Assembly: GCA_019420325.1 (NCBI GenBank)
Contig: JAHZHK010000101.1
Location: 1-10,081 of the forward strand
Length of the DNA: 10,081 nt
Direction: 5' to 3'
DNA from: Coriobacteriaceae bacterium
GTDB taxonomy: Bacteria; Actinomycetota; Coriobacteriia; Coriobacteriales; UMGS124
Shown: piece by piece, positions 4,619 to 10,081 of the stretch
Numbering within the stretch: position 1 is the first letter of the stretch
Layout: every line of letters begins with the position of its first letter
The notes under the pieces: model-generated
Database searches by the model: none
Told to the model about the DNA's origin: nothing
What the model saw: only the letters and a program-made list of their open reading frames with translations
Translations under genes and position numbers: made by a program

Positions 4619-6550
4619 ATGCCCACCATGCAAGATGCCCGCGCCGCCCTCAAGGAGCGGTTCGGATACGACGACTTCCGCCTCAACCAGCGCGACCTGG
4701 TGGAGCAGGTGCTTGCCGGTCGCGACGTGCTGGGCGTCATGCCCACAGGCGCCGGCAAGTCGGTGGTCTACCAGATACCTGCGCTATTGCTGCCGGGACT
4801 CACGCTTGTGGTGTCCCCGCTCATCTCGCTTATGAAAGACCAGGTGGCGGGCTTGGAGCAAGCTGGGATTCCCGCCGCGTGCGTCAACAGCACCCAAAGT
4901 GCCGACGAGCAGGCCCGCGCGTTTTCGCGTGCCCTGTCGGGTGATGTGAAGCTGTTCTACGTGGCGCCCGAGCGCCTCTCCACGCCGCGCATGGCCGAGC
5001 TTGCCCAGGTCGCGCGCATTTCGCTCGTGGCCGTAGATGAGGCGCACTGCGTGTCGCAGTGGGGACAGGACTTTCGCCCCGACTACCGCGCCATCGCTGG
5101 GTTCGTGGAGGGTCTGCCTGCTCGTCCCGCCGTGGCCGCCCTCACGGCGACCGCCACTGAGGAGGTGCGCCGCGACATCGTGGACGCCCTCGAGCTGCGC
5201 GACCCCTTCGTGCTCGTGGGCGGTTTCGACAGACCAAACCTCTACTTCGGGGTGGAGCGCCCCGAGCCGCGCGACAAGGACCGCACGCTCCTGCGTCTCG
5301 TCGCGGCCCGTGCCGCAAAGCGTGATAGTGCAGGTCAAGTGGGGCAGGCCGGCCAGACGGGCATCGTGTACTGCTCCACGCGCAAGGCCGTGGAGCACGT
5401 CTGCGAGCTGCTGTGGCAGGAGGGTTTTGCCTCCACGCGCTATCACGCGGGCCTTTCCCCTGAGGAGCGCCATGCCAACCAGGAGGAGTTTCTCTACGAC
5501 CGGGCAAACGTGATGGTGGCCACCAACGCCTTCGGCATGGGCATCGACAAGTCCAACGTCGGCTTTGTCATCCACTACAACATGCCGTCTGACCTCGAAG
5601 GATACTATCAGGAGGCGGGGCGCGCGGGACGTGACGGGTCGGCTGCCGACTGCATTCTCATCTACAACAAGAAGGACGTGCAGACCTGCCAGTTCCTCAT
5701 CGACCGCAGTCGGGACGAGCTTGAGACGGGCGGCTGCGACCCCGAGACGGCCGACCTGCTGTATGCGCGGGACTGCGAGCGCCTCAAGAAGATGACGCTC
5801 TACTGCACCACGACCGACTGTTTGCGCTCGTACCTGCTGCGCTACTTCGGCCAGACCGACACGCCCTTCCGCTGCGAGCATTGCTCCAACTGTTCGACCG
5901 ACGTGGAGGAGCAGGACGCCACCGTGGAAGCGCAGAAGGTCGTGAGCTGCGTGCTGCGCATCGCAGGGCTGGGCCGCACGGCCGGCAAGTCTACCGTCGT
6001 CGACGTGCTGCGCGGATCGCATGCCCAGCGCATCATGGAGGCAGGTTATGACGGCCTCTCTACCTGGGGCATCATGTCCGACGTGAGTACCCAGCGCGTG
6101 CGTTTCGTGCTCGACTCCCTTGAGGAGGCGGACCTGCTTGCAGTTACGCCGGGGCAGTATCCCACGGTCTACGTTACCGAAGCGGGCCGGCAGTGGCTCT
6201 TGCGTGACAAGACCCCCTACCTGCTCAAGGTGCCCAAGCGCATGCGTGCCAACGCCGCCCCCGACGGGGCAGTCACAGGCTCCAAGGGCTCGACGTTTGG
6301 CCGTGGCGGCGCTGCCGTGGCGGACGACATCGACGAGGAGCTGTTCGAGCGCTTGCGCGAGCTGCGCGCGAACATTGCCCGCGAGGAAGGCGTGCCGGCT
6401 TATATCGTGTGCAACAACGCCACCCTCGCCGATATGACGCGAAAACGCCCGACTGACCTTGACGAGCTGCTCGGGGTGCAGGGTGTGGGCCAGGCCAAGG
6501 CTGCCCGTTTCGGCCAGCGCTTCCTGGACTGCATCGCGGGCAGAGAGTAG
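4619..6550 (+). CDS. recQ: ATP-dependent DNA helicase RecQ
   Basis: 3'-5' superfamily 2 helicase acting in recombinational repair and restart of stalled forks. It is 643 residues and carries the full RecQ-HRDC architecture. In order: a Q-motif-like FRLNQRD (20-26); Walker A MPTGAGKS (41-48); VVSPLISLMKDQV (64-76); DEAHCVSQWGQDFRPDY (140-156), the DEAH box plus the aromatic-rich loop that couples DNA binding to ATP hydrolysis; LTATAT (175-180); IVYCSTRK (249-256); ATNAFGMGIDK (301-311); and QEAGRAGRDG (331-340) with the arginine finger region. Zinc-binding cysteines are at 401, 419, 422 and 425, followed by a winged-helix RQC region (about 433-540) and a C-terminal HRDC domain (about 570-640). 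A short Gly/Gln-rich insert (about 237-247) sits just before the second RecA-like domain. The ATG at 4619 has AAGGAG 5 bases upstream. Confidence 0.96.
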   Translation: MPTMQDARAALKERFGYDDFRLNQRDLVEQVLAGRDVLGVMPTGAGKSVVYQIPALLLPGLTLVVSPLISLMKDQVAGLEQAGIPAACVNSTQSADEQARAFSRALSGDVKLFYVAPERLSTPRMAELAQVARISLVAVDEAHCVSQWGQDFRPDYRAIAGFVEGLPARPAVAALTATATEEVRRDIVDALELRDPFVLVGGFDRPNLYFGVERPEPRDKDRTLLRLVAARAAKRDSAGQVGQAGQTGIVYCSTRKAVEHVCELLWQEGFASTRYHAGLSPEERHANQEEFLYDRANVMVATNAFGMGIDKSNVGFVIHYNMPSDLEGYYQEAGRAGRDGSAADCILIYNKKDVQTCQFLIDRSRDELETGGCDPETADLLYARDCERLKKMTLYCTTTDCLRSYLLRYFGQTDTPFRCEHCSNCSTDVEEQDATVEAQKVVSCVLRIAGLGRTAGKSTVVDVLRGSHAQRIMEAGYDGLSTWGIMSDVSTQRVRFVLDSLEEADLLAVTPGQYPTVYVTEAGRQWLLRDKTPYLLKVPKRMRANAAPDGAVTGSKGSTFGRGGAAVADDIDEELFERLRELRANIAREEGVPAYIVCNNATLADMTRKRPTDLDELLGVQGVGQAKAARFGQRFLDCIAGRE

Positions 6551-6561
6551 GGCCGGCCCGG

Positions 6562-6603
6562 GCGTGCCGCCGCCCAAGCCTACCTGCGCCGCTTGCGGCA
6601 CGC
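6562..6603 (+). terminator. Inverted repeat after recQ, possible terminator
   Basis: GCGTGCCGC (6562-6570) pairs perfectly with GCGGCACGC (6595-6603), a 9-base-pair stem closing a 24-base GC-rich loop that can itself fold. It begins 12 bases after the recQ stop. There is no T-run after it, so termination is plausible but not shown. Confidence 0.4.
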
Positions 6604-6618
6604 ATGTCCGCCTCGCGA

Positions 6619-6676
6619 TTGGCTGGCGTGTGCATGGGTTATACTTATCGGCAAAATGTCTCTCTTCAGTGAGGAG
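6619..6676 (+). promoter_or_regulatory. Candidate promoter and start-deciding ribosome binding site of the degV-family gene
   Basis: TATACT (6640-6645) is a near-consensus -10. TTGGCT (6619-6624) is a possible -35 at a short 15-base spacing. The expected transcript start is near 6652. GAGGAG (6671-6676) lies 6 bases before the TTG at 6683. The ATG at 6656, in the same frame, would have a leader of only about 4 bases and no ribosome binding site, so the TTG is preferred. Confidence 0.55.
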
Positions 6677-6682
6677 CTTACT

Positions 6683-7549
6683 TTGTTCGCAATCGTTCTT
6701 GATTCCACGAGCGCCACGCCTACCCCGCGCCTGAAGGAGCAGGGCGTCTCCGTTGTGCCCCTCACCGTGCGCTTTGGCGAGGAGGAGTACATCGACGGCG
6801 AGACCATGCTGCCCGAGGAGTTCTTCCGTCGCATGGCCGAATACCTGCCCCAGGGCCTTCCCAAGACGTCGTGCCCCGCGCCGGGCAAGTTTGAGCAGGC
6901 GTTTCGCGCCGCGGCCGAGGGCTGCGAGGGCGTCATCTGCATCACGCTGAGCTCCGGTGTGTCCGACACGCACCATTCGGCCTGCATGGCGGCCGACATC
7001 TGCGCCCAGGACGGCATCAAGGTCGAGGTCATCGACTCCCTTGCCGTGCAGGAGGGCAACTCGCTCATGTGCGAGAAGGCCATCCGCATGCGCGACGCAG
7101 GCGCGACGCTCGAGGAGGCCGCCGCGCACATGCGTCGCATGGCCCAGGAGATTCAGACCATCGTGGCCCTCAACCAGCTCGACAACCTCGTGAAGGGCGG
7201 CCGTATCGGCAAGGCCGCCGGTGTGGCTGCGGGCCTGCTCAACCTCAAGCCGATTCTGGCCCTCGACAAGCCCGACGGCGTCATCGAGACGGTCACGAAG
7301 TCGCGCGGCGTGAAGGGCCTGCTCAAGGACTGCGCCGCTTACGTGAAGTCCATCGAGGAGAAGCAGGGGCCGTGCGAGGTGCGCTTCAGCCATTCGAACG
7401 CCCTCGACCGTGTCGATGCGTTCAAGGCGGCCTTTGACGCTGCTGGCGTTGCCTACAACCCCGAGCCCAGCTGGATGGGTCCGGTCATCGGCACCTACAC
7501 CGGCGAGAACGCCGTCGTTATCACCACGTGCCCCAAGGAGCTGCTCTAG
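6683..7549 (+). CDS. DegV-family fatty-acid-binding protein
   Basis: DegV proteins bind a single fatty acid between two alpha/beta domains. In Gram-positive bacteria the related FakB proteins present the fatty acid to the kinase FakA for phospholipid synthesis. The 288-residue length is typical. Seen: IVLDSTS at the N terminus; TSCPAPGKF (62-70), a form of the family's TSxPSPxxF lipid-carboxylate motif; LSSGVSDTHHSA (89-100), for the usual LSSGLSGTYxSA; VIDSLAVQEGNS (116-127); the GGRIGKAAG segment (172-180) ahead of the lipid-pocket LLNLKPIL; HSNALDRVDAF (237-247); and VIGTYTGENAVVI (268-280). The TTG start at 6683 is chosen because GAGGAG lies 6 bases upstream and the first conserved strand begins directly after it. 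No FakA kinase gene is in this window, so the specific role as FakB is inferred only from the family. Confidence 0.93.
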   Translation: MFAIVLDSTSATPTPRLKEQGVSVVPLTVRFGEEEYIDGETMLPEEFFRRMAEYLPQGLPKTSCPAPGKFEQAFRAAAEGCEGVICITLSSGVSDTHHSACMAADICAQDGIKVEVIDSLAVQEGNSLMCEKAIRMRDAGATLEEAAAHMRRMAQEIQTIVALNQLDNLVKGGRIGKAAGVAAGLLNLKPILALDKPDGVIETVTKSRGVKGLLKDCAAYVKSIEEKQGPCEVRFSHSNALDRVDAFKAAFDAAGVAYNPEPSWMGPVIGTYTGENAVVITTCPKELL

Positions 7550-7552
7550 CTC

Positions 7553-7568
7553 CGAGAGGCACGTCTCG
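7553..7568 (+). repeat. Short inverted repeat between degV-family gene and coiled-coil gene
   Basis: CGAGA (7553-7557) pairs with TCTCG (7564-7568) around GGCACG. There is no T-run and the stem is short, so the 57-base gap may well be transcribed through and the two genes could share a transcript. Confidence 0.25.
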
Positions 7569-7606
7569 TACCCACATGCGTTTCCGACTTGATGGGGAGA
7601 TTCGCC

Positions 7607-8968
7607 ATGAAGGAGTCTACGAAGATTGAAGAGGTCACGCCTGCCGCGCAGGTCGTGACGCCCAAGCCTTCCGTGTCAAAGGCCCTGAAGCGTGCCGCGT
7701 TGCGTGAGCTCAAGAGCCGCAAGCGCGAGCAGTACGCGCAGGAGGACGCTGCCGATGCGCAGGTGGTGAAGCGCCTGCGTGAGGAGCGTCTCGCCGCCGA
7801 TGACGCAGCGCGTGCCGAGGCATGGCAGATGAACGTCGACCGAGAGCTTGCTCGTGCCGAGGGACGCACCGAGTGGGTCGAGGCTCGCTTGGATGCCGCG
7901 ACGCTGCGCCGCGAGACCCGCGCTGGGCAGCGCGCCTTCCGCAAGGAAGAGGGCCCCGCCCATGCGCATGCCCTGGCGCAGGTGCGCCAGGAGCGCAACG
8001 ACGCCGAGGACGCCTACAAGCGCGGCTCGTGGGAAATTGCCGTCGAGCAGGGCTTCACCCGCGCCGAGGGCCGCACTGCCTGGGTCGAGGCCAACGAGCG
8101 CGCCGTCCTGGCGCGTCGCGAGTACAAGAAGGCCTTGCGCGAGCTGCGTCGTTCTCGCACCAGGGGCACGGTTGGCCGCATCAAGGAGTCTGACGAGCAG
8201 CTCAAGGCGCGTGCCAAGGTGAACGACGCCCGTGCCGACGCAATCGACGAGGCCACGAAGAAGCATGCCATCGCCCTGGCGGAACTTCGCGACGCCAAGC
8301 GCGCCGGCGTGACGGACGACCAGCTCAAGGTCCTCGTCGATTGCGAGGCTGAGCTGCGTGCCGCACGCGACAACCTCTGCGCGGACACCCGCAGGGTCCG
8401 CCTGGAGGAAGAGGATGCCCGCGTGCAAGCCCGCTCGGAGGCAGGCAAGGCCCGCGTGAGCGAGGAGGCGATGCTTCGCGAGGAGTGGCGCAGGCTCAAG
8501 GACGCCGCCGACGTGGAGTACCGTCTCGCCCGTGCCGCCGAGAAGGCTCGCCGCAAGGACGAGAAAGCCCAGGCACGCGGGGCCCGCGAGGCGATGCGCG
8601 AGGAGCGCAACGTCAAGGTCGAAGCTGCCAAGGCTCGTGAGCGCGAGCTGCTCACGTCTTATCAGGTTGCTCAGGCCGACATGCAGGACGCCTACATGGA
8701 GGCCCAGGATGCCCAGCGCAGGCAGATTCGTGCCATCCGCGCTGAGGAGCGCGCCGCTGCCCCTGCGATTCGCGAGGAGGAGCGTGCCCAGGCTGCCCGT
8801 CGTCGTACTGAGAAGGTCGCCCGCGACGATGCCGCTGCAGCCGCCTATCGCGAGCTGATGAAGGAACGCGCCTACGCCCGCTCTCTCGAGCGCGACGCTG
8901 CTATCGACTCCACCGACGTCGCGTACCGCGCCATGTGCGGCGATCTTGACGACAAGGGCGTGAAATAG
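7607..8968 (+). CDS. Highly charged helical protein with an internal 69-residue repeat
   Basis: I do not recognise this 453-residue protein. It is almost entirely Ala, Arg, Glu, Lys and Asp, with very few Pro or Gly after residue 25. It is therefore predicted to be long alpha-helices or coiled coil, without signal peptide or membrane segment, so cytoplasmic. The N-terminal half contains a clear internal repeat. A W-x3-V-x5-6-RAEGRT-x-WVEA block occurs at about 73-93 and again at 142-162, 69 residues apart. Each block is preceded by a helix carrying (K)KALxRxALRELKSRxR-like sequence, with a third partial copy of that helix at about 170-187. The C-terminal half (about 190-430) is charged helix without an obvious repeat, ending in a less charged segment (STDVAYRAMCGDLDDKGVK). 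The ATG at 7607 is chosen because GGGGAG lies 7 bases upstream. Third-position G/C bias supports coding on this strand. A structural or scaffold role is possible but unproven. Confidence 0.85.
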   Translation: MKESTKIEEVTPAAQVVTPKPSVSKALKRAALRELKSRKREQYAQEDAADAQVVKRLREERLAADDAARAEAWQMNVDRELARAEGRTEWVEARLDAATLRRETRAGQRAFRKEEGPAHAHALAQVRQERNDAEDAYKRGSWEIAVEQGFTRAEGRTAWVEANERAVLARREYKKALRELRRSRTRGTVGRIKESDEQLKARAKVNDARADAIDEATKKHAIALAELRDAKRAGVTDDQLKVLVDCEAELRAARDNLCADTRRVRLEEEDARVQARSEAGKARVSEEAMLREEWRRLKDAADVEYRLARAAEKARRKDEKAQARGAREAMREERNVKVEAAKARERELLTSYQVAQADMQDAYMEAQDAQRRQIRAIRAEERAAAPAIREEERAQAARRRTEKVARDDAAAAAYRELMKERAYARSLERDAAIDSTDVAYRAMCGDLDDKGVK

Positions 8969-8985
8969 GGGGCGTCGTTTTATTG

Positions 8986-9016
8986 CCGGGCCTATCGGCA
9001 CAGACGGCGTGCCCGG
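8986..9016 (+). repeat. First hairpin upstream of the nitrilase gene
   Basis: CCGGGC (8986-8991) and GCCCGG (9011-9016) form a 6-base-pair stem, with a further GCC/GGC pairing possible inside. It starts 17 bases after the coiled-coil gene's stop and precedes a second, stronger hairpin. Confidence 0.4.
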
Positions 9017-9029
9017 ATGAGCGCAGCAA

Positions 9030-9071
9030 GGCGCCTCCTGTTTCTCCATAGCACGAGAAGCGGGAGGCGCT
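9030..9071 (+). terminator. Strong hairpin upstream of the nitrilase gene
   Basis: A 17-base-pair stem (9030-9046 with 9055-9071, three G:T wobbles) closes the loop CATAGCAC. It lies 62 bases after the coiled-coil gene and 42 before the nitrilase start. The following bases, CGTGTATCTGTCTGG, are only moderately T-rich. It most likely terminates the upstream transcript; an attenuator for the nitrilase gene is the alternative. Confidence 0.6.
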
Positions 9072-9113
9072 CGTGTATCTGTCTGGCCATGAGGCTGATT
9101 GGAGGGATTGACA

Positions 9114-9923
9114 ATGTCGCAAGGCCCCAGCATCAAAGTCGCATCCGTCCAGGTGAGCGTTGAGGACAACGCCTTCGATGCGAACATGAGCAACGTCCGT
9201 GCCATGGCGCTTCGGGTGGCAGAAAACGAGAAGGGCGTCGACCTCATGCTGTTCCACGAGGGATGCCTGGAAGGCGGAGTGCCGCTCGAGCAGGTGGATG
9301 AGGCCATGACCGCGCGAGCCCTCGATTTCTGGAAGGGACTGGCTACGCAGACAGGGATCAACATCCTTGCCGGCCGTCTTGAGCGCCGCCCTGACGGGAA
9401 GCTCTACAACATGGCCACCGTGTTCGCCCCCGACGGCTCGATTCTTGCCGACTACTGCAAGATCCACCTCTACAACGAGGAGCGCGACACGATTGAGGCT
9501 GGCCACGAGCTTGGGATGTTCGAGCTCAATGGCATGAAGGTCGGCATCATGATTTGTGCCGACTTCGGTTTTCCCGAGCTTGCGCGTGGCTATGCCCTGC
9601 ACGGTTGCGATGTTCTCGCCGTTTCCAGCAGCTGGGCGTATCCTGATGACGACCTGTGGGAGATCTGCAACCGCGCACGTTCGTCGGAGAATGGCGTGTA
9701 CTGCGTGTCGTGCGACCGCACGGGCCCCACGGCTCGTGGCCCGGTGAAGGTGGGCCGCTCCATGTGCTGCGACCCCGACGGCTTCATCATTGCCAACCTC
9801 GTCGAGAAGCCCGATACGTACTTCGTCTGCACTCTGTTCAAGGATGAGGTGGACAAGCGCCATAAGAGCATGAAGTGGCTTGAGTGGGTCCGCCCCGACC
9901 TGTATGAGAGGTTTTACGCATGA
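9114..9923 (+). CDS. Nitrilase-superfamily carbon-nitrogen hydrolase
   Basis: Predicted amidase-type enzyme that hydrolyses a non-peptide C-N bond and releases ammonia; substrate unknown. The 269-residue length fits a single-domain family member. The catalytic Glu-Lys-Cys triad is visible: Glu49 in LMLFHEG, Lys116 in CKIHLY and Cys148 in MICADFGFPE. The second structural glutamate is near residue 122-123 (NEERDTIEAG). The SSWAYPDDD and GRSMCCDPDGFIIA segments match the family's C-terminal strands. The cysteine loop reads C-A-D, where many members have C-Y-D. The ATG at 9114 is chosen because GGAGGG lies 7 bases upstream, not the in-frame TTG codons before it. The stop overlaps an in-frame ATG of the next gene (ATGA at 9920-9923), so translational coupling with the cysteine-peptidase gene is plausible. 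N-carbamoylputrescine amidase, omega-amidase and beta-ureidopropionase-like enzymes are all possible. Confidence 0.92.
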   Translation: MSQGPSIKVASVQVSVEDNAFDANMSNVRAMALRVAENEKGVDLMLFHEGCLEGGVPLEQVDEAMTARALDFWKGLATQTGINILAGRLERRPDGKLYNMATVFAPDGSILADYCKIHLYNEERDTIEAGHELGMFELNGMKVGIMICADFGFPELARGYALHGCDVLAVSSSWAYPDDDLWEICNRARSSENGVYCVSCDRTGPTARGPVKVGRSMCCDPDGFIIANLVEKPDTYFVCTLFKDEVDKRHKSMKWLEWVRPDLYERFYA

Positions 9924-9961
9924 TGGCAAGCGACATGTTGACGGAAGAAGGGATTGAACCA

Positions 9962-10081
9962 ATGTACTACGTGAACCAGAAGAACTACCCGCACGTGCTG
10001 TACCCCACCAACACGGGTTGCCCTGAGCTGTACAACCCCACGACCTCGATCAGCGATGCCGGCTGCGGCGTGTGCTCGGCC
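9962..10081 (+). CDS. N-terminal part of a C39-like cysteine peptidase
   Basis: Only the first 40 residues are present; the gene runs off the right edge. The start resembles Peptidase_C39_2-type proteins: an N-terminal YYVNQKNYPHVLYP stretch, with the glutamine that helps form the oxyanion hole (Gln6), then YNPTTSISDAGCGVCSA (24-40), in which Cys35 of the GCG motif is the expected nucleophile. No signal peptide is seen, unlike many secreted members, and the other catalytic residues (His, Asp/Asn) lie outside the window. The ATG at 9962 has GAAGGG 9 bases upstream. The frame is open from ATG codons at 9920 and 9923, which would add 13-14 residues and overlap the nitrilase stop. The intimate spacing suggests one transcript with the nitrilase gene. 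The family call rests on a short segment. Confidence 0.65.
   Translation, partial: MYYVNQKNYPHVLYPTNTGCPELYNPTTSISDAGCGVCSA

Noticed and set aside
4784..7393. Minus-strand open frame of about 869 codons opposite recQ and the degV-family gene
   Set aside because: It spans two certain plus-strand genes. Its translation is low-complexity (His, Ala, Gly, Val, Leu rich) without any domain, as expected from the complement of GC-biased codons.
7676..9364. Minus-strand open frame of about 562 codons opposite the charged helical protein
   Set aside because: It crosses the intergenic double hairpin and the nitrilase start, and its product is compositionally skewed. The plus-strand frame has a ribosome binding site and a real internal repeat.
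8901..9962. Minus-strand open frame opposite the nitrilase gene
   Set aside because: The nitrilase triad and ribosome binding site lie on the plus strand; the antisense product is featureless.
1..10081. CRISPR array, tRNA, rRNA or insertion sequence
   Set aside because: I saw no regularly spaced repeats, cloverleaf-type GTTCRA segments, ribosomal motifs, transposase motifs or paired terminal inverted repeats with target duplication.

Overview
The window is compact, high-GC bacterial DNA. It has short intergenic gaps, strong purine-rich ribosome binding sites, GTG and TTG starts, and many spurious antisense reading frames caused by GC-rich third codon positions. The gene set and protein style suggest a high-GC Actinomycetota, most likely a Coriobacteriia-type gut or oral anaerobe (Olsenella, Collinsella or Eggerthella relatives). 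That placement is inference from overall style; no marker gene proves it.

Layout, left to right. The window opens with the 3' end of an unrecognised plus-strand gene (ends 278). It faces dut (dUTPase, minus, 484-930) across a bidirectional terminator at about 343-383. Diverging from dut is a type II NADH:quinone oxidoreductase (GTG start 1120, ends 2463). Next comes a small plus-strand protein (2554-2955) with a GGARPGAGRK basic motif, a putative ribbon-helix-helix segment, a lysine/proline-rich tail and a C-terminal QGSLF peptide that resembles a sliding-clamp-binding motif. A strong hairpin (3006-3048) separates it from two minus-strand genes: an MTA/SAH nucleosidase (3194-3907) and, upstream of it, a hotdog acyl-CoA thioesterase (4039-4476). 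The thioesterase diverges from recQ (4619-6550). After recQ come a DegV-family lipid-binding protein (TTG start 6683, ends 7549), a 453-residue charged helical protein with an internal 69-residue repeat (7607-8968), a double-hairpin intergenic region, a nitrilase-superfamily C-N hydrolase (9114-9923), and the start of a C39-like cysteine peptidase (from 9962) cut by the window end.

How the genes work together. Most are housekeeping: nucleotide-pool sanitation (dut), respiratory NADH oxidation (NDH-2), recycling of methylation and SAM by-products (MTA/SAH nucleosidase), acyl-CoA or acyl-carrier hydrolysis (thioesterase, with DegV as a fatty-acid-binding protein elsewhere in the window) and recombination repair (RecQ). 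No operon joins them into one pathway. Only nitrilase/peptidase and thioesterase/nucleosidase are plausible co-transcribed pairs.

I found no CRISPR array, tRNA, rRNA, insertion sequence or clear prophage gene, and no gene-free stretch over 300 bases. The least explained items are the small clamp-motif protein, the repeat-containing helical protein and the nitrilase/cysteine-peptidase pair.
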